Origin: Paenibacillus sabuli
GTDB lineage: Bacteria; Bacillota; Bacilli; Paenibacillales; Paenibacillaceae
Length of the DNA stretch: 64,000 nucleotides
Reading direction: 5' to 3'
NCBI RefSeq assembly: GCF_014705605.1
Contig: NZ_JACXIZ010000017.1
Location: forward strand, 122,857 to 186,856
In this document: positions 25,988-35,905 of the stretch, one piece after another
How the letters are laid out: every line of letters starts with the position of its first letter
Numbering within the stretch: position 1 is the stretch's first letter
Position numbers and translations under genes: made by a program
The notes under the pieces: generated by a model
Told to the model about the DNA's origin: nothing
Databases searched by the model: none
What the model saw: only the letters and a program-made list of their open reading frames with translations

Positions 25988-26983
25988 ATGAACACCAATG
26001 TGACGAAACGTTTGTTATGGGGATTGATTATAGTCGGGCTCGGACTGGCCATCCTGCTGCGGCAGTTGGACATTATAACGTTTGACCTCGGCGATGTCAT
26101 TGCCACGTTTTGGCCGGTCATTCTGATCGTCATCGGCTTGAATGGCGTGCTCGGCAGCTCGTCGAGCGGAAGCTATGGCCAAGGCTCGGGCTGGTGGAAC
26201 TGGTTCATGATGGGACTGGGCGTCTATTTTTTGTCCAGTACGCTCAATCTGCACCACTTCTCGATCGGCGACCTGATACCGTATGCGATTCCGGTTGTCT
26301 TGATCATCGTCGGCGTGCGCATGATGGTCAGCCGCGACAGCGGCAAGGGCCGGCAGGAGTCGGAGGAGTGGCAGGCCTACGAGATGTCGCCGCCGCCGCC
26401 TCCCCCGCCGCCGCTCCATCCCGATCCGACCCGCGACATGCGCGGCGCGCCGGGGGCCGAGTACGGACCGGAGCAAGCGCGGCAGCGTGATGACGACCGT
26501 CAACCCGGCGCCGGCGGCCGCTACGACACCGGCGCGTCCGGTTGGCAGGAGCGGTCTCGTCATGGTCACGCGGGCGGACGGCGCCGCCACGAGCGAGTGG
26601 AGTGGTGGAATTCCGATCCTTCCGTGCAGACGCGTTCCGGCTTTATCGGGGATATTCACATCGGACAGGATTACTGGGAACTGACGCCGATGAACATTTC
26701 GCATTTTATCGGCGACACCGTGCTGGACCTGACCAAGGCGCAGATTCCGTATGGTGAGACCAGGATTACGGTATCGTCCTTCATCGGCGACGTCAAGGTA
26801 TTCGTACCGGTCGATCACGAGGTGGGGATCGAGGTGCATTCCAGCACGTTCATCGGCGATTGCAAAATACCGCCCGGCACGGGAGCGGGAGCACAGGCTT
26901 ACGGGGACCATGAGAACGAGAAGCGAATCCGGTTGGTAATCAGCTCCTTTATCGGCGACATTCGCGTGACGAAGGTAGGGTGA
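25988..26983 (+). CDS. liaF: LiaF-like inhibitor of a cell-envelope stress system
   Basis: In Bacillus LiaF is the membrane-bound negative partner of the LiaS kinase. The 331-residue protein has four N-terminal membrane segments (about 8-25, 37-54, 70-82, 92-108), a Pro-rich, poorly conserved linker (run of eight Pro near 139, then an Arg/Gly/Asp-rich stretch to 210), and a C-terminal domain in which SFIGD-like motifs recur five times (GFIGD, HFIGD, SFIGD, TFIGD, SFIGD), typical of the family. AAGGGGGAAG precedes the ATG. It heads an operon with liaS and liaR. Confidence 0.9.
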   Translation: MNTNVTKRLLWGLIIVGLGLAILLRQLDIITFDLGDVIATFWPVILIVIGLNGVLGSSSSGSYGQGSGWWNWFMMGLGVYFLSSTLNLHHFSIGDLIPYAIPVVLIIVGVRMMVSRDSGKGRQESEEWQAYEMSPPPPPPPPLHPDPTRDMRGAPGAEYGPEQARQRDDDRQPGAGGRYDTGASGWQERSRHGHAGGRRRHERVEWWNSDPSVQTRSGFIGDIHIGQDYWELTPMNISHFIGDTVLDLTKAQIPYGETRITVSSFIGDVKVFVPVDHEVGIEVHSSTFIGDCKIPPGTGAGAQAYGDHENEKRIRLVISSFIGDIRVTKVG

Positions 26984-26990
26984 GGCTGAC

Positions 26991-28064
26991 ATGATGGTCC
27001 GTATGCTGCGCGGTTCAAAATGGGAGCTGGTACTGTTCTTCCTGGCTTCCACCTCGGCCGCGCTGATTGCGCTCTATGCCGGGCATCGCTGGCTGGCGCA
27101 GATGGAGCCGCTTGAGCGCTGGCTGACGGTGGCGGCCGCCGTGATCGTCGTCAGCACGGCCTTTGGCTATTGGGCGGCGCAGCGCGTGCATCGGCGCATC
27201 GACGAGGTGCATCTGGCGCTCAAGCAGGCGACGAGCGGAAATCTCGCCGTCCGTCTGCCCGAAAGCGGCAGCGCCGGCTCCTTTTACCCGGTATATCGCG
27301 AATTCAACGTGATGGCGGGTGTGATGGAGCAGCGGATGGAGCTGCTGCAGAGCATCGGCGAGGAGCAGGTGATGCGGGAGGCCGCCTCCAACGAGGAGGC
27401 GGTCATGGAGGAGCGCAAGCGGCTGGGGCGCGATCTCCACGACACGGTCAGCCAGCAGCTGTTCGCGATTCACATGTCCAGCTCGACCTTGCCGAAGCTG
27501 CTGGATCTGGATCGCGCCAAGGCGGACGAGGTGCTGCGCCAGCTGATCGAGATGTCCTCTGCGGCCCAGAAGCAGATGCGGGGCTTGATCGCCAAGCTGC
27601 GGCCGCTCGAGCTCGAAGGGCGGTCGCTGGAGCAGGCGCTGGACAAGTGGTTCCCGGATTATTGCCGCCAGAACGATCTGCAGGGCACGCTCGATTGGCG
27701 GCTCGATGAGCAGCTCTCCGAGGGCAAGGAGCACCAGTTTTTCCTGATCATTCAGGAAGCGATGGCCAATATTGTCAAGCATGCCGAAGCGACGCATGTG
27801 ACGCTGTCGCTCGTCGAGACGCCGCGTCAGCTCTTCCTGTCGCTGCAGGACGACGGCAAGGGCTTCCGCGCGGGACGGGTGCAGCGCGGCTCCTACGGGC
27901 TGTCGACGATGCGCGAGCGGGCGCAGCGGCTGGGCGGCGACGCGGAGATTATCAGCAAGCCGGGAGGCGGCACGCGGGTGCGGGTTGTCATTCCGAAATA
28001 TAAAAAAAAGGAGCAGGCGGGCGATGGAAACGAAATGGCGGATCATGATCGTGGACGATCATGA
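26991..28064 (+). CDS. liaS: LiaS-like sensor histidine kinase
   Basis: The 357-residue protein has two N-terminal membrane helices (about 13-31 and 44-62) with almost no extracytoplasmic loop, typical of intramembrane-sensing kinases. A HAMP-like linker follows, then the HisKA_3 dimerisation box ERKRLGRDLHDTVSQQLFA with the phosphorylated His, and an HATPase domain with QEAMANIVKHA and DDGKGF. It starts 7 nt after liaF and overlaps liaR by 41 nt. By homology it senses envelope stress such as lipid II-binding antibiotics. Confidence 0.92.
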   Translation: MMVRMLRGSKWELVLFFLASTSAALIALYAGHRWLAQMEPLERWLTVAAAVIVVSTAFGYWAAQRVHRRIDEVHLALKQATSGNLAVRLPESGSAGSFYPVYREFNVMAGVMEQRMELLQSIGEEQVMREAASNEEAVMEERKRLGRDLHDTVSQQLFAIHMSSSTLPKLLDLDRAKADEVLRQLIEMSSAAQKQMRGLIAKLRPLELEGRSLEQALDKWFPDYCRQNDLQGTLDWRLDEQLSEGKEHQFFLIIQEAMANIVKHAEATHVTLSLVETPRQLFLSLQDDGKGFRAGRVQRGSYGLSTMRERAQRLGGDAEIISKPGGGTRVRVVIPKYKKKEQAGDGNEMADHDRGRS

Positions 28065-28680
28065 TATGGTGAGGGCAGGCTTGCGCACGTACTTGATGCT
28101 GGAACCGAGCTACGAGGTGGTGGCCGAAGCGTCAAGCGGCGAGGAAGCGCTGCGCATGCTGCGCGCGGGAATCGACGGCGGTCGGCCGGATATCATGCTG
28201 ATGGATCTCATGATGAAGGGCATGGACGGCGTAGAGACGACGCGCGAGGTAATGGCGCTCGAACCAGCGATCAAGATTGTCATGCTCACGAGCTTCCTCG
28301 AAGACGAGAAGGTCGTCTCCGCGATCGAAGCGGGAGCCGTCAGCTACGTGCTCAAGACCGTGTCCTCCGAGGAGCTCATCTATGCGCTGGGCGGCGCGAT
28401 GAAGGGGATGCCGGTCATGACCTCGGACGTATCGCAGGCGCTGACGCGCGGCTTGCGCAAGCGTACGGCGCAGGACGAAGGAGAGGATCTGACCGAGCGC
28501 GAGAAGGAAGTGCTGTACCTGGTCGCGGACGGCCAGAGCAACAAGGAGATTGCCGAGGAGCTGCATATCAGCATCAAGACGGTCAAAACGCATGTCAGCA
28601 ATCTGCTGATGAAATGCGAGCTGGAGGACCGCACCCAGTTGGCCGTGCTGGCGCACCGCAAGGGATGGATCCGCGGCTGA
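28024..28680 (+). CDS. liaR: LiaR-like NarL-family response regulator
   Basis: The 218-residue protein has a receiver domain (IMIVDDHDMVRAGL; phosphorylated Asp in DIMLMDLMM; conserved Lys in YVLKTVS) and a LuxR-type helix-turn-helix (LTEREKEVLYLVADGQSNKEIA, then HISIKTVKTHVSNLL). The ATG at 28024 follows AAAAGGAG inside the end of liaS, giving a 41-nt overlap. The liaIH genes, the main LiaR targets in Bacillus, are not adjacent. Confidence 0.92.
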   Translation: METKWRIMIVDDHDMVRAGLRTYLMLEPSYEVVAEASSGEEALRMLRAGIDGGRPDIMLMDLMMKGMDGVETTREVMALEPAIKIVMLTSFLEDEKVVSAIEAGAVSYVLKTVSSEELIYALGGAMKGMPVMTSDVSQALTRGLRKRTAQDEGEDLTEREKEVLYLVADGQSNKEIAEELHISIKTVKTHVSNLLMKCELEDRTQLAVLAHRKGWIRG

Positions 28681-28731
28681 ACGGGCATAATGGAATACAT
28701 CCGAATTCGCATCGACCAGGAGGTATGCGCC

Positions 28732-29154
28732 ATGATCCCGTTGTCTTCAAAATTGGAATCGCGCGAACAGGAATTTAGCGAGGTGAAGCAGATGCTGGAG
28801 CGGCATCGCTTCGCCTTGGGCGGCAGCTGGGACTACAAGAACGGCTCGTTTGATCGGCCTTTGGACGAGGCCCAGAAGGTGTGGCTCAGATTGCCCTTTG
28901 CCGTGACAAACGGCAATCTGGACGGGGAAGCATCGGAAAACGACGCCAAAATTCAATTTTATCAGCCTTTTGTCCTGCGCCATTTGTACAATGAGGGCGT
29001 GGACGGCGAAGCGCAGCCGCGCGTGCTCGGCAGTCTGATCGATCAGTTCCAGTCGCCCGTCGACCCCGACGCGTCCGTCAGCGCGCACTGGGTCGCGCAG
29101 GCGGAGCAGACGCTGCGCGAGGTGGAGAATCTTTTTCCTGATCAGACACGATAA
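28732..29154 (+). CDS. YugN-like family protein
   Basis: The 140-residue cytoplasmic protein has the arrangement of YugN: an N-terminal MIPLSSKLESREQEFSEVKQ, the central GGSWDYKNGSFDRPLD and LRLPFAVTNGNLD, and PFVLRHLYNEGVD. The family function is unknown. AGGAGG lies 8 nt before the ATG at 28732. It follows liaR by 51 nt and could be read from the lia promoter; a terminator follows it. Confidence 0.8.
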   Translation: MIPLSSKLESREQEFSEVKQMLERHRFALGGSWDYKNGSFDRPLDEAQKVWLRLPFAVTNGNLDGEASENDAKIQFYQPFVLRHLYNEGVDGEAQPRVLGSLIDQFQSPVDPDASVSAHWVAQAEQTLREVENLFPDQTR

Positions 29155-29196
29155 ACAAGCGCCCGGCTACTGGGTAAGTACCAGCTTAATGGATTG

Positions 29197-29230
29197 CCGC
29201 AGCGCCGCTGCGGTTTGTTTTTTTTTATTT
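29197..29230 (+). terminator. Rho-independent terminator after the lia/yugN unit
   Basis: CCGCAGC pairs with GCTGCGG around GCC, followed by TTTGTTTTTTTTT. Confidence 0.85.
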
Positions 29231-29328
29231 TCGTTTAAATTGTTTTTAAGATTGCTTTAAGGTCGGTTGTGCAAAATAGAAATCAGCAAAGGCAGTGGTG
29301 CAGATCGAAAAAAGGGAGGAAGCGAAAC

Positions 29329-30969
29329 ATGGACGATCAGAACAGAAGAAACGGATATGATGACTTTTTCCGTGAGGGGGACTCGGAGCGCAGGTCCGAA
29401 GAAGGGGATCCCAAAGCGCAGCGCGGGTACGAGCAGGAGCGCGAGCAGCACGAACAGGAGCAGCATGAGCGCGAGCGGCATGAGCAGGAGGGGCCCCAAG
29501 CGAATGCATCGGAGCGTCCGTCGCATTATTACACGTACGGCCCCTTCAAGACCGGGGGCGGTGCGCAAGGCGCCGGAACGGACGCGTATCCGCGAGCTGC
29601 ATCCTCCGAACGCTTGACACGGCAAGAGGACGTACAGATTACGCCGCCGGCGCAGGAGCGCGGATTTGCCCCTGTGGGCAAATCCCAGCCGCGGCAGAGC
29701 GCCGGCTGGCAAGTACGGGAGAAGAGCCGGACGTCGTTCAAGGCGATTGCGATTTCGTTTTTGGCCGGCGTGCTGCTGGTCGGCGGACTGATGGCCGCGG
29801 CCGACTACCAGAACTGGTTCACCTCCGCCGGTCCGCTGGCACAGGAGACGGAGACTGCCTCCGCTGTAACGGCGGGCGGCAACTCGAGCGACGCATCGAC
29901 CTCGCTGGCCAACGTCGTCATGGATCGGCCGGACAATATCGCGAATATTTTTGAGGCCTCCAGTCCGGCAGTTGTGAAAATCGAGACGTTCACGCGGTCG
30001 GGCACGGGTGCTAGCGGCAGCGATTCAATGGATTTCTTTCGGCAGTTTTTCGGCGATGAGTACACCACGCCAACGCCGAACGGGAATGGGAGCGGGCAAG
30101 GCGAGCTGACCCCGCTCGGATTGGGCTCCGGTTTTATCTTTGAGGATACCGGCTACATTCTGACCAATCAGCACGTCATCGGCGACGCCGAGCGCATCGA
30201 GGTGACGGTGCAGGACTACGCCAAAACATTTGAAGCAAAGCTGCTGGGTTCGAGCTACGAGCTGGATTTGGCGGTATTGAAAATCGAAGGCGACGAGCCG
30301 TTTCCGACCTTGCCGCTGGGCGACTCCGATTCAATCGAAATCGGCGACTGGGTCGTGGCGATCGGCAATCCGCACGGCTTCGATCATACCGTAACAGTCG
30401 GCGTGCTGAGCGCCAAGGAGCGACCGATCAGCATTCCGGATGAGCAGGGGACGCGCAATTACGAGCATCTGCTGCAGACCGACGCTTCGATTAATCCTGG
30501 CAACTCCGGCGGTCCGCTAATTAATACGAGCGGAGAGGTCATCGGAATCAATACCGCGGTCAGTTCGCAAGCGCAAGGGATCGGCTTCGCCATTCCGACC
30601 AGCACGATCAAGAGCGTGCTCGACAGCCTGAAAAACAACGAGGACATCCCGATTCCGTTCATCGGCGCTACGCTGCTCGACATGAACGAGCAATACGCCG
30701 AGCAACTCGGAATTGAAAATGCGGAAGGCGCGCTGGTCGAAGGCGTGCTGTACAACTCGCCGGCGTACCAGGGCGATCTGCGTCAGTTCGACGTCATCGT
30801 CGGCTTGAACGGCGAAGGCCACGCCACGGCAAGCGAGCTGGTGGAGGCGATCAAAACGCAGAAAGTTGGCGACACCGTCACGCTGAATGTCGTGCGCGGC
30901 GGCCGGGAGCTGGAGCTTGAAGTGGTCATCGGCGACCGCAACGATTTCGCATCGGCGCTGCAGCGTTAG
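29329..30969 (+). CDS. htrA: HtrA-type membrane-anchored serine protease
   Basis: HtrA degrades misfolded proteins outside the membrane. The 546-residue protein has a cytoplasmic tail (1-135) that includes an unusual Glu/Gln/His/Arg-rich stretch (about 34-55). One membrane helix follows (about 138-158), then a trypsin-like protease with the triad His282 (NQHVIG), Asp313 (YELDLAVLK) and Ser393 (NPGNSGGPL), and one PDZ domain (about 440-540). GGGAGGAAG precedes the ATG at 29329. A two-component system follows after a terminator; in Bacillus the CssRS pair controls htrA, so regulation by that neighbour is plausible but not shown. Confidence 0.94.
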   Translation: MDDQNRRNGYDDFFREGDSERRSEEGDPKAQRGYEQEREQHEQEQHERERHEQEGPQANASERPSHYYTYGPFKTGGGAQGAGTDAYPRAASSERLTRQEDVQITPPAQERGFAPVGKSQPRQSAGWQVREKSRTSFKAIAISFLAGVLLVGGLMAAADYQNWFTSAGPLAQETETASAVTAGGNSSDASTSLANVVMDRPDNIANIFEASSPAVVKIETFTRSGTGASGSDSMDFFRQFFGDEYTTPTPNGNGSGQGELTPLGLGSGFIFEDTGYILTNQHVIGDAERIEVTVQDYAKTFEAKLLGSSYELDLAVLKIEGDEPFPTLPLGDSDSIEIGDWVVAIGNPHGFDHTVTVGVLSAKERPISIPDEQGTRNYEHLLQTDASINPGNSGGPLINTSGEVIGINTAVSSQAQGIGFAIPTSTIKSVLDSLKNNEDIPIPFIGATLLDMNEQYAEQLGIENAEGALVEGVLYNSPAYQGDLRQFDVIVGLNGEGHATASELVEAIKTQKVGDTVTLNVVRGGRELELEVVIGDRNDFASALQR

Positions 30970-30984
30970 TCGCATGTATGAGCC

Positions 30985-31020
30985 GGCACGGACAGGCGCA
31001 GCCTGTCCGTGCTTTTTTTT
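30985..31020 (+). terminator. Rho-independent terminator of htrA
   Basis: GCACGGACAGGC pairs with GCCTGTCCGTGC around a GCA loop, followed by eight T. Confidence 0.9.
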
Positions 31021-31090
31021 CCATGTAAGGCCCGGACCATGTTAGAATAGGCCGTAGGGATGAAGAATCGGACTGATGAAGGAGATGCCG

Positions 31091-31783
31091 ATGAGACCGC
31101 AAATCATGGTCGTCGACGACGACGAAAAAATTATTTCTCTGCTGCGGCGAAGCCTCGCCTTTGAAGGCTACGAGGTGCTGACGGCGCCGAACGGTCTGGA
31201 GGGGCTGAAGCTGATGATGGATCACGATCCGGATCTGCTCATTCTCGACGTGATGATGCCTCAGGTGGACGGCTGGGAGGTGGCGCAGCGCGTGCGCGAG
31301 GGCGGCAGCGGCGTGCCGATCCTGATGCTCACGGCCAAGGACGATATTTCCGACCGGGTGCGCGGACTCGATCTCGGGGCCGACGATTATTTGGTCAAGC
31401 CTTTTGCGCTGGAGGAGCTGCTGGCGCGGGTACGGGCCCTGCTGCGGCGGCAAAAGGAGCAGCACGAGCATGCGGCCAGCAGGCTCGTCTACGACGATCT
31501 GGCGCTTGACCTCGATTCGCGGGAGGCGATTCGCGCCGGACGCAGCTTCGAGCTGACGTCCAAGGAATTTGACCTGCTGCACCTGTTCATGCAGAATCCG
31601 CGGCGCGTGCTGACACGCGAGACGATCATGGAGAAGATCTGGGGCTACGACTTCAGCGGAGAATCGAACGTGCTTGAAGTCTACATTGCGATGCTGCGCC
31701 AAAAAACCGAAGAAGGCGGCGGCAAGCGCTTGATCCAGACCGTCAGAGGCACGGGGTACGTGCTGAAGGGCGAAGGAGCGTAG
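31091..31783 (+). CDS. OmpR/PhoB-family response regulator
   Basis: The 230-residue protein has a receiver domain (MVVDDDEKIISLLR; phosphorylated Asp in LLILDVMMPQVDGWE; Lys in DYLVKPF) and a C-terminal winged helix (FELTSKEFDLLHLFMQNPRRVL, then VRGTGYVLKGE). The ATG at 31091 follows GAAGGAG; two in-frame ATGs just upstream overlap that site. The kinase gene starts 3 nt after its stop codon. It most resembles regulators of envelope or secretion stress pairs; the target is not known. Confidence 0.93.
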   Translation: MRPQIMVVDDDEKIISLLRRSLAFEGYEVLTAPNGLEGLKLMMDHDPDLLILDVMMPQVDGWEVAQRVREGGSGVPILMLTAKDDISDRVRGLDLGADDYLVKPFALEELLARVRALLRRQKEQHEHAASRLVYDDLALDLDSREAIRAGRSFELTSKEFDLLHLFMQNPRRVLTRETIMEKIWGYDFSGESNVLEVYIAMLRQKTEEGGGKRLIQTVRGTGYVLKGEGA

Positions 31784-31785
31784 CC

Positions 31786-33285
31786 ATGTCCATTCGGCTT
31801 CGACTGACGCTCTGGTATTCGAGTCTGCTGGCCATCACCTTGCTTGCCTTCGGAATTGCGCTCTTTTTGTATGTCAACCACATGACCTACAATGACATGA
31901 AGTCGCGGCTGATGCAGGAGGCGAACCGTCTGGAGATCGAGGGCACGCGCATCAATTTGTTCCAGATCGATCTGCATCCGCGGATCACGAATCGGGATCT
32001 GATCATCCAACTGGTCAATTATACGAACGGGGATGTCAAGCGCTCCAACCAACTGATCGAGGAGCAGATCACGTTCCCCTATCCCGGTCCCGCGGGCGAC
32101 GTGACACCGGGCTTCACCGAGATCCGGGTATCCGGGCTGAACTACCCGTTCATCCTGTATCAGCATCCGATTGTCGCCGATAATATCGTCATCGGGCTGC
32201 TGCAGGTGGCGAGCTACACGGAGAGCGAGGCCCGTTTTTTGGAGAATTTTCGCAATACGCTCGTGCTCTCGTCGCTGGCGGTCGTGCTGCTCGCCTTCAC
32301 GATCGGCTTGTTCCTCGCGCGCAAGTCGCTGCAGCCGATCGAAAACGTCATTCGCGCGGCCAGCCAGATCGACAGCGGCTCGAATCTGAGCGTGCGCATC
32401 CCGTACGAAGGCCCGGCGGGCGACGAGCTCGGCAGGTTGACCGGCACGCTCAATGGCATGCTCGAGCGCCTGGAGAAGGCGTACAACGAGCTTGACGAAG
32501 CGTATAAGGCGCAGCGCCGGTTCGTCTCGGACGCATCGCACGAGCTGCGCACGCCGCTCACGACAATCCGGGGCAACATTGATCTCCTCGAAAAAATGTG
32601 GCGTCCGCGGCTGGGCAGCGGTGACGGACAAGCGACCCGCGACCTGGTGGTCGATCACGATCAGGCCCAGATGTCGATGGAGGCGATGCAGGATATCTCC
32701 GAGGAAGCGAGGCGGATGACTCGGCTGGTCGGGGATATGCTGTCACTGGCTCGTGCCGACGCTGGCTATATGATGCAGAAGACCGACGTCCAGTTGTTGC
32801 CGATCGTTCAGGAAGTGGCGCGCCGCGCGCATTTGCTGCCGCGCCGCGCCGAGTTTTGCGTCGGTGATCTGAGCGCGCTCTCCGGCGCCGTCATACGAGG
32901 CAGCGCGGATTACTTGCGCCAGCTGCTATTTATCTTCATTGAGAACGCGTTCAAGTACACCGAGCAAGGCGAGGTGGAGCTGCGGGCGATCGCCGTCAGC
33001 GGCCAGGCGGGTCTGATCGTGCGCGATACCGGAATCGGCATGGATGCCGAGGAAGTGCCGCATATTTTCGAGCGCTTCTACCGCGCCGACGTGTCGCGCG
33101 GCAAGACGGCGGGCACGGGACTCGGCCTCTCGATTGCGAAGTGGATCATCGACGAGCACGGCGGCTCGATCGAGGTCAAGACGCGTCAGGGCGAGGGCAC
33201 CACATTTGTGATTTGGCTGCCGGTCGCCTTTTCGAGCCAGACGGATTCGGGTATAATGGATGAAGAAGGCGAGGAGCGCAGCTGA
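31786..33285 (+). CDS. Two-component sensor histidine kinase
   Basis: The 499-residue protein has membrane helices at about 10-30 and 158-180 flanking an extracytoplasmic sensor domain of about 125 residues. A HAMP domain (about 181-235), a HisKA box with the phosphorylated His ([20 protein letters not shown]) and an HATPase domain ([37 protein letters not shown]) follow. It is paired with the preceding response regulator. The position downstream of htrA suggests a secretion-stress role by analogy with CssS, as an inference. Confidence 0.93.
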   Translation: MSIRLRLTLWYSSLLAITLLAFGIALFLYVNHMTYNDMKSRLMQEANRLEIEGTRINLFQIDLHPRITNRDLIIQLVNYTNGDVKRSNQLIEEQITFPYPGPAGDVTPGFTEIRVSGLNYPFILYQHPIVADNIVIGLLQVASYTESEARFLENFRNTLVLSSLAVVLLAFTIGLFLARKSLQPIENVIRAASQIDSGSNLSVRIPYEGPAGDELGRLTGTLNGMLERLEKAYNELDEAYKAQRRFVSDASHELRTPLTTIRGNIDLLEKMWRPRLGSGDGQATRDLVVDHDQAQMSMEAMQDISEEARRMTRLVGDMLSLARADAGYMMQKTDVQLLPIVQEVARRAHLLPRRAEFCVGDLSALSGAVIRGSADYLRQLLFIFIENAFKYTEQGEVELRAIAVSGQAGLIVRDTGIGMDAEEVPHIFERFYRADVSRGKTAGTGLGLSIAKWIIDEHGGSIEVKTRQGEGTTFVIWLPVAFSSQTDSGIMDEEGEERS

Positions 33286-33317
33286 CGCTTATTGCCGGAA
33301 AGGCGGTGAACGCAGAA

Positions 33318-34268
33318 ATGGATGTACTGAAAATATCGCCGCGCGGGTACTGCTACGGCGTCGTGGACGCGATGGTGCTGGCGCTGCAGACGGCCAAAAA
33401 CCTGGACCTGCCGCGCCCGATTCATATACTGGGCATGATTGTGCATAACAGTCACGTCACCGAGGCGTTCGACAAGGAAGGCATCATCACGCTCGACGGC
33501 GAGAACCGCTTGGAGATTCTCGAGAAAGTCGAGAAGGGAACCGTCATCTTCACAGCGCACGGCGTCTCTCCAGAAGTGCGAAGGCTTGCTCGCGACAAGG
33601 GGCTGACTGTCGTCGACGCGACCTGTCCCGATGTGACGCGTACGCATGATCTGATTCGTGAAAAGGCCGCTGAAGGCTATGCGATTGTCTACATTGGCAA
33701 AAAAGGCCATCCGGAGCCTGAGGGCGCCATCGGCATCGCGCCGGACCGGGTGCATCTGATCGAGCGCGAGGAGGAGATCGACCGGCTCGAGCTGGACGAT
33801 GCCCGCGTCATCATTACCAATCAGACGACAATGTCGCAATGGGATATCCGCCATCTGATCAACAGACTGCTGGAGAAGTATCCATCCGCCGAGATTCACA
33901 ATGAAATCTGTCTCGCGACCCAGGTGCGGCAGGAGGCTGTCGCCGAGCAAGCGAAGGACGCGGACCTGTGCATCGTCGTAGGCGATCCGCGCAGCAACAA
34001 TTCCAACCGTCTGGCGCAGGTGTCGCACGAGATCGCCGGAGTGCCGGCGTATCGCATCGCCGACCTGGAGCAGCTGGAGCTGGGCTGGCTCGAAGGCGTG
34101 AACCGGGTAGCCGTCACCTCGGGCGCTTCGACGCCGACGCCGATCACGAAGGAAGTCATTGCCTTCCTCGAGCAATACGATCCGGCTGTGCCCGAGACGT
34201 GGGACAAGAAGCGCACGGTCAACAAAAACAAGCTGCTGCCGACGATTCGTCAAAAATCGAAGGCGTAG
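33318..34268 (+). CDS. ispH: 4-hydroxy-3-methylbut-2-enyl diphosphate reductase
   Basis: IspH makes isopentenyl and dimethylallyl diphosphate in the last step of the MEP isoprenoid pathway, using a 4Fe-4S cluster. The 316-residue protein has the three cluster cysteines in [14 protein letters not shown] and EICLAT, and conserved segments GMIVHNSHV and SGASTPTP. The ATG at 33318 is preferred because AAAGGCGG lies about 10 nt before it; a GTG at 33306 overlaps that site. It follows the kinase gene by 32 nt and may share its transcript. Confidence 0.95.
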   Translation: MDVLKISPRGYCYGVVDAMVLALQTAKNLDLPRPIHILGMIVHNSHVTEAFDKEGIITLDGENRLEILEKVEKGTVIFTAHGVSPEVRRLARDKGLTVVDATCPDVTRTHDLIREKAAEGYAIVYIGKKGHPEPEGAIGIAPDRVHLIEREEEIDRLELDDARVIITNQTTMSQWDIRHLINRLLEKYPSAEIHNEICLATQVRQEAVAEQAKDADLCIVVGDPRSNNSNRLAQVSHEIAGVPAYRIADLEQLELGWLEGVNRVAVTSGASTPTPITKEVIAFLEQYDPAVPETWDKKRTVNKNKLLPTIRQKSKA

Positions 34269-34339
34269 AGGCGTAGGTGAAGAGCCGAAACTACTCTGCT
34301 GATGGTCTAGGCTTAGTAGGCTAGGCGAACAGTCACCGG

Positions 34340-34368
34340 CCGCCGGGCACATGCCCGGCGGTTTTTTT
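34340..34368 (+). terminator. Rho-independent terminator of ispH
   Basis: CCGCCGGGCA pairs with TGCCCGGCGG, followed by TTTTTTT. Confidence 0.9.
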
Positions 34369-34370
34369 AT

Positions 34371-34585
34371 TCCGGCGGTGGAATAAGCGCAAAATGTGAG
34401 CTTACAGGGCGGAATCTGCATGAGCGGCGGGAATAAGCGCAAAATGTGAGGCTGCATGGCGGAAATGGCTCCGGCGGCAGAAATAAGCGCAAAATGTGAG
34501 GCTGCATGACGAAAATGGCTCTGGCGGCGGGAATAAGCGCAAAATGTGAGGTTACAGGGTGGAATCCGCTCCGGCGGCGGGAATT
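34371..34585. repeat. 50-bp tandem repeat, four units
   Basis: The conserved core GAATAAGCGCAAAATGTGAG starts at 34381, 34431, 34481 (AAATAAGCGC variant) and 34531, exactly 50 bp apart. The rest of each unit is a GC-rich, more variable stretch containing GGCGGAA and CTCCGGCGGCGG pieces. It lies between the ispH terminator and the promoter of the DAHP synthase gene. The frame is open on the minus strand but no start signal is present. Confidence 0.88.
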
Positions 34586-34693
34586 TGTTTGGCCGGGAAT
34601 CCGGTTCAAGGCCAAGCGCTCGCCGGTTTTTAGCGTAAAACACTTGGGGAGCGAGCGTTCGTTGGCCTTTATGAGCTTTTAGGATAAAGGCGC

Positions 34694-34723
34694 TTGACGG
34701 TATGCTGTTCCGTCGGCTATAAT
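34694..34723 (+). promoter_or_regulatory. Sigma-A promoter of the DAHP synthase gene
   Basis: TTGACG and TATAAT are separated by 18 bp, 95 nt before the start codon. Confidence 0.8.
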
Positions 34724-34740
34724 TGCTTTAGCGATTAAAA

Positions 34741-34772
34741 GCATAACAGCATAACAGCATAACAGCATAACA
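34741..34772 (+). repeat. 8-bp tandem repeat, four copies, in the DAHP synthase leader
   Basis: GCATAACA is repeated four times directly downstream of the promoter and so lies in the 5' untranslated region. Such short repeats can change copy number by slippage. Confidence 0.8.
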
Positions 34773-34818
34773 GCTTAAAAGCGTATACGCGTTGAAGCGC
34801 AAAAAGGAGCGGGTATTT

Positions 34819-35880
34819 ATGATCGTCATTACGAATCCGACTGTTACGGAAGAACGCATTGCGGAAATTGTCGCCCATATCGAGAAGGCCGGCGTGCAGG
34901 CCCATGTATCGCGGGGGACCGACCGCACGGTGATCGGCATTATCGGGCAGGCGGAGCCGACGCTCTCCGAGCACCTGCGACAAATGAAAGGCGTGGAAAA
35001 CGTCATTAAAATTTCAAAGTCGTATAAGCTGGCGAGCCGCGATTTTCATCCCGACGATACGATTATCGACATCAAGGGCGTCAAGATCGGCGGCGACAAC
35101 CTGGTCATCATGGGCGGCCCGTGCGCGGTGGAATCGCCGGAGCAGATCGATGAGATCGCACGTCTTGTCAAGGCCGCAGGCGGCCAAGTGCTGCGCGGCG
35201 GGGCCTTCAAGCCGCGGACCGGCCCGTACAGCTTCCAGGGCGTCGGAGTCGAAGGCCTCAAGATGATGGCCGAGGCCGGGCGCAAGCACGGGCTGCTCAC
35301 GATCACCGAGGTCATGACACCGGAATACGTTGACGTCTGTGCGGAGTACGCCGACATTTTGCAGGTCGGCACACGCAACATGCAGAACTTCGATCTGCTG
35401 CGCAAGCTCGGCGAAGTCCGCACCCCGGTGCTGCTCAAGCGCGGCTTCAGCTCGACCTATGACGAATTCCTCAACGCCGCGGAATACATTCTGGCCGGCG
35501 GCAACAAGGACGTCATGCTGTGCGAACGGGGCATCCGCACCTTCGAGACCTACACGCGCAATACGCTCGATCTCGCCGCGATTCCGGTCCTGCAGGGGCT
35601 CAGTCATCTGCCTGTGATCTCCGATCCGAGCCATGGCACGGGTCGTCGCGAGCTCGTCGAGCCGATGGCCAAGGCCTCGGTGGCAGCCGGCGCCAACGGA
35701 TTGATCGTCGAGATGCATACGGACCCGGACAATTCGATGACCGGCGACGGCGTGCAGTCGCTGTTCCCCGACCAATTCGCCGCGCTGCTCAAGGACTTGG
35801 AGCAGTTGGCCCCGCTCGTCGGCAAGCGGTTTAGCACCGAAAAAGCGCCGGCCGCAGCCTTTGCCACTTGGCAAAAGTAA
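34819..35880 (+). CDS. aroF: 3-deoxy-7-phosphoheptulonate synthase (DAHP synthase)
   Basis: This enzyme joins phosphoenolpyruvate and erythrose 4-phosphate, the entry to aromatic amino-acid synthesis. The 353-residue protein has the N-terminal ferredoxin-like regulatory domain of type I-beta enzymes (residues 1-70, [16 protein letters not shown]) and a TIM barrel with [38 protein letters not shown] and [18 protein letters not shown] precedes the ATG. The N-terminal domain usually mediates feedback inhibition. It stands alone as a transcription unit. Confidence 0.94.
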   Translation: MIVITNPTVTEERIAEIVAHIEKAGVQAHVSRGTDRTVIGIIGQAEPTLSEHLRQMKGVENVIKISKSYKLASRDFHPDDTIIDIKGVKIGGDNLVIMGGPCAVESPEQIDEIARLVKAAGGQVLRGGAFKPRTGPYSFQGVGVEGLKMMAEAGRKHGLLTITEVMTPEYVDVCAEYADILQVGTRNMQNFDLLRKLGEVRTPVLLKRGFSSTYDEFLNAAEYILAGGNKDVMLCERGIRTFETYTRNTLDLAAIPVLQGLSHLPVISDPSHGTGRRELVEPMAKASVAAGANGLIVEMHTDPDNSMTGDGVQSLFPDQFAALLKDLEQLAPLVGKRFSTEKAPAAAFATWQK

Positions 35881-35905
35881 GTCAAAATTTGAATAACAGA
35901 AAGAA

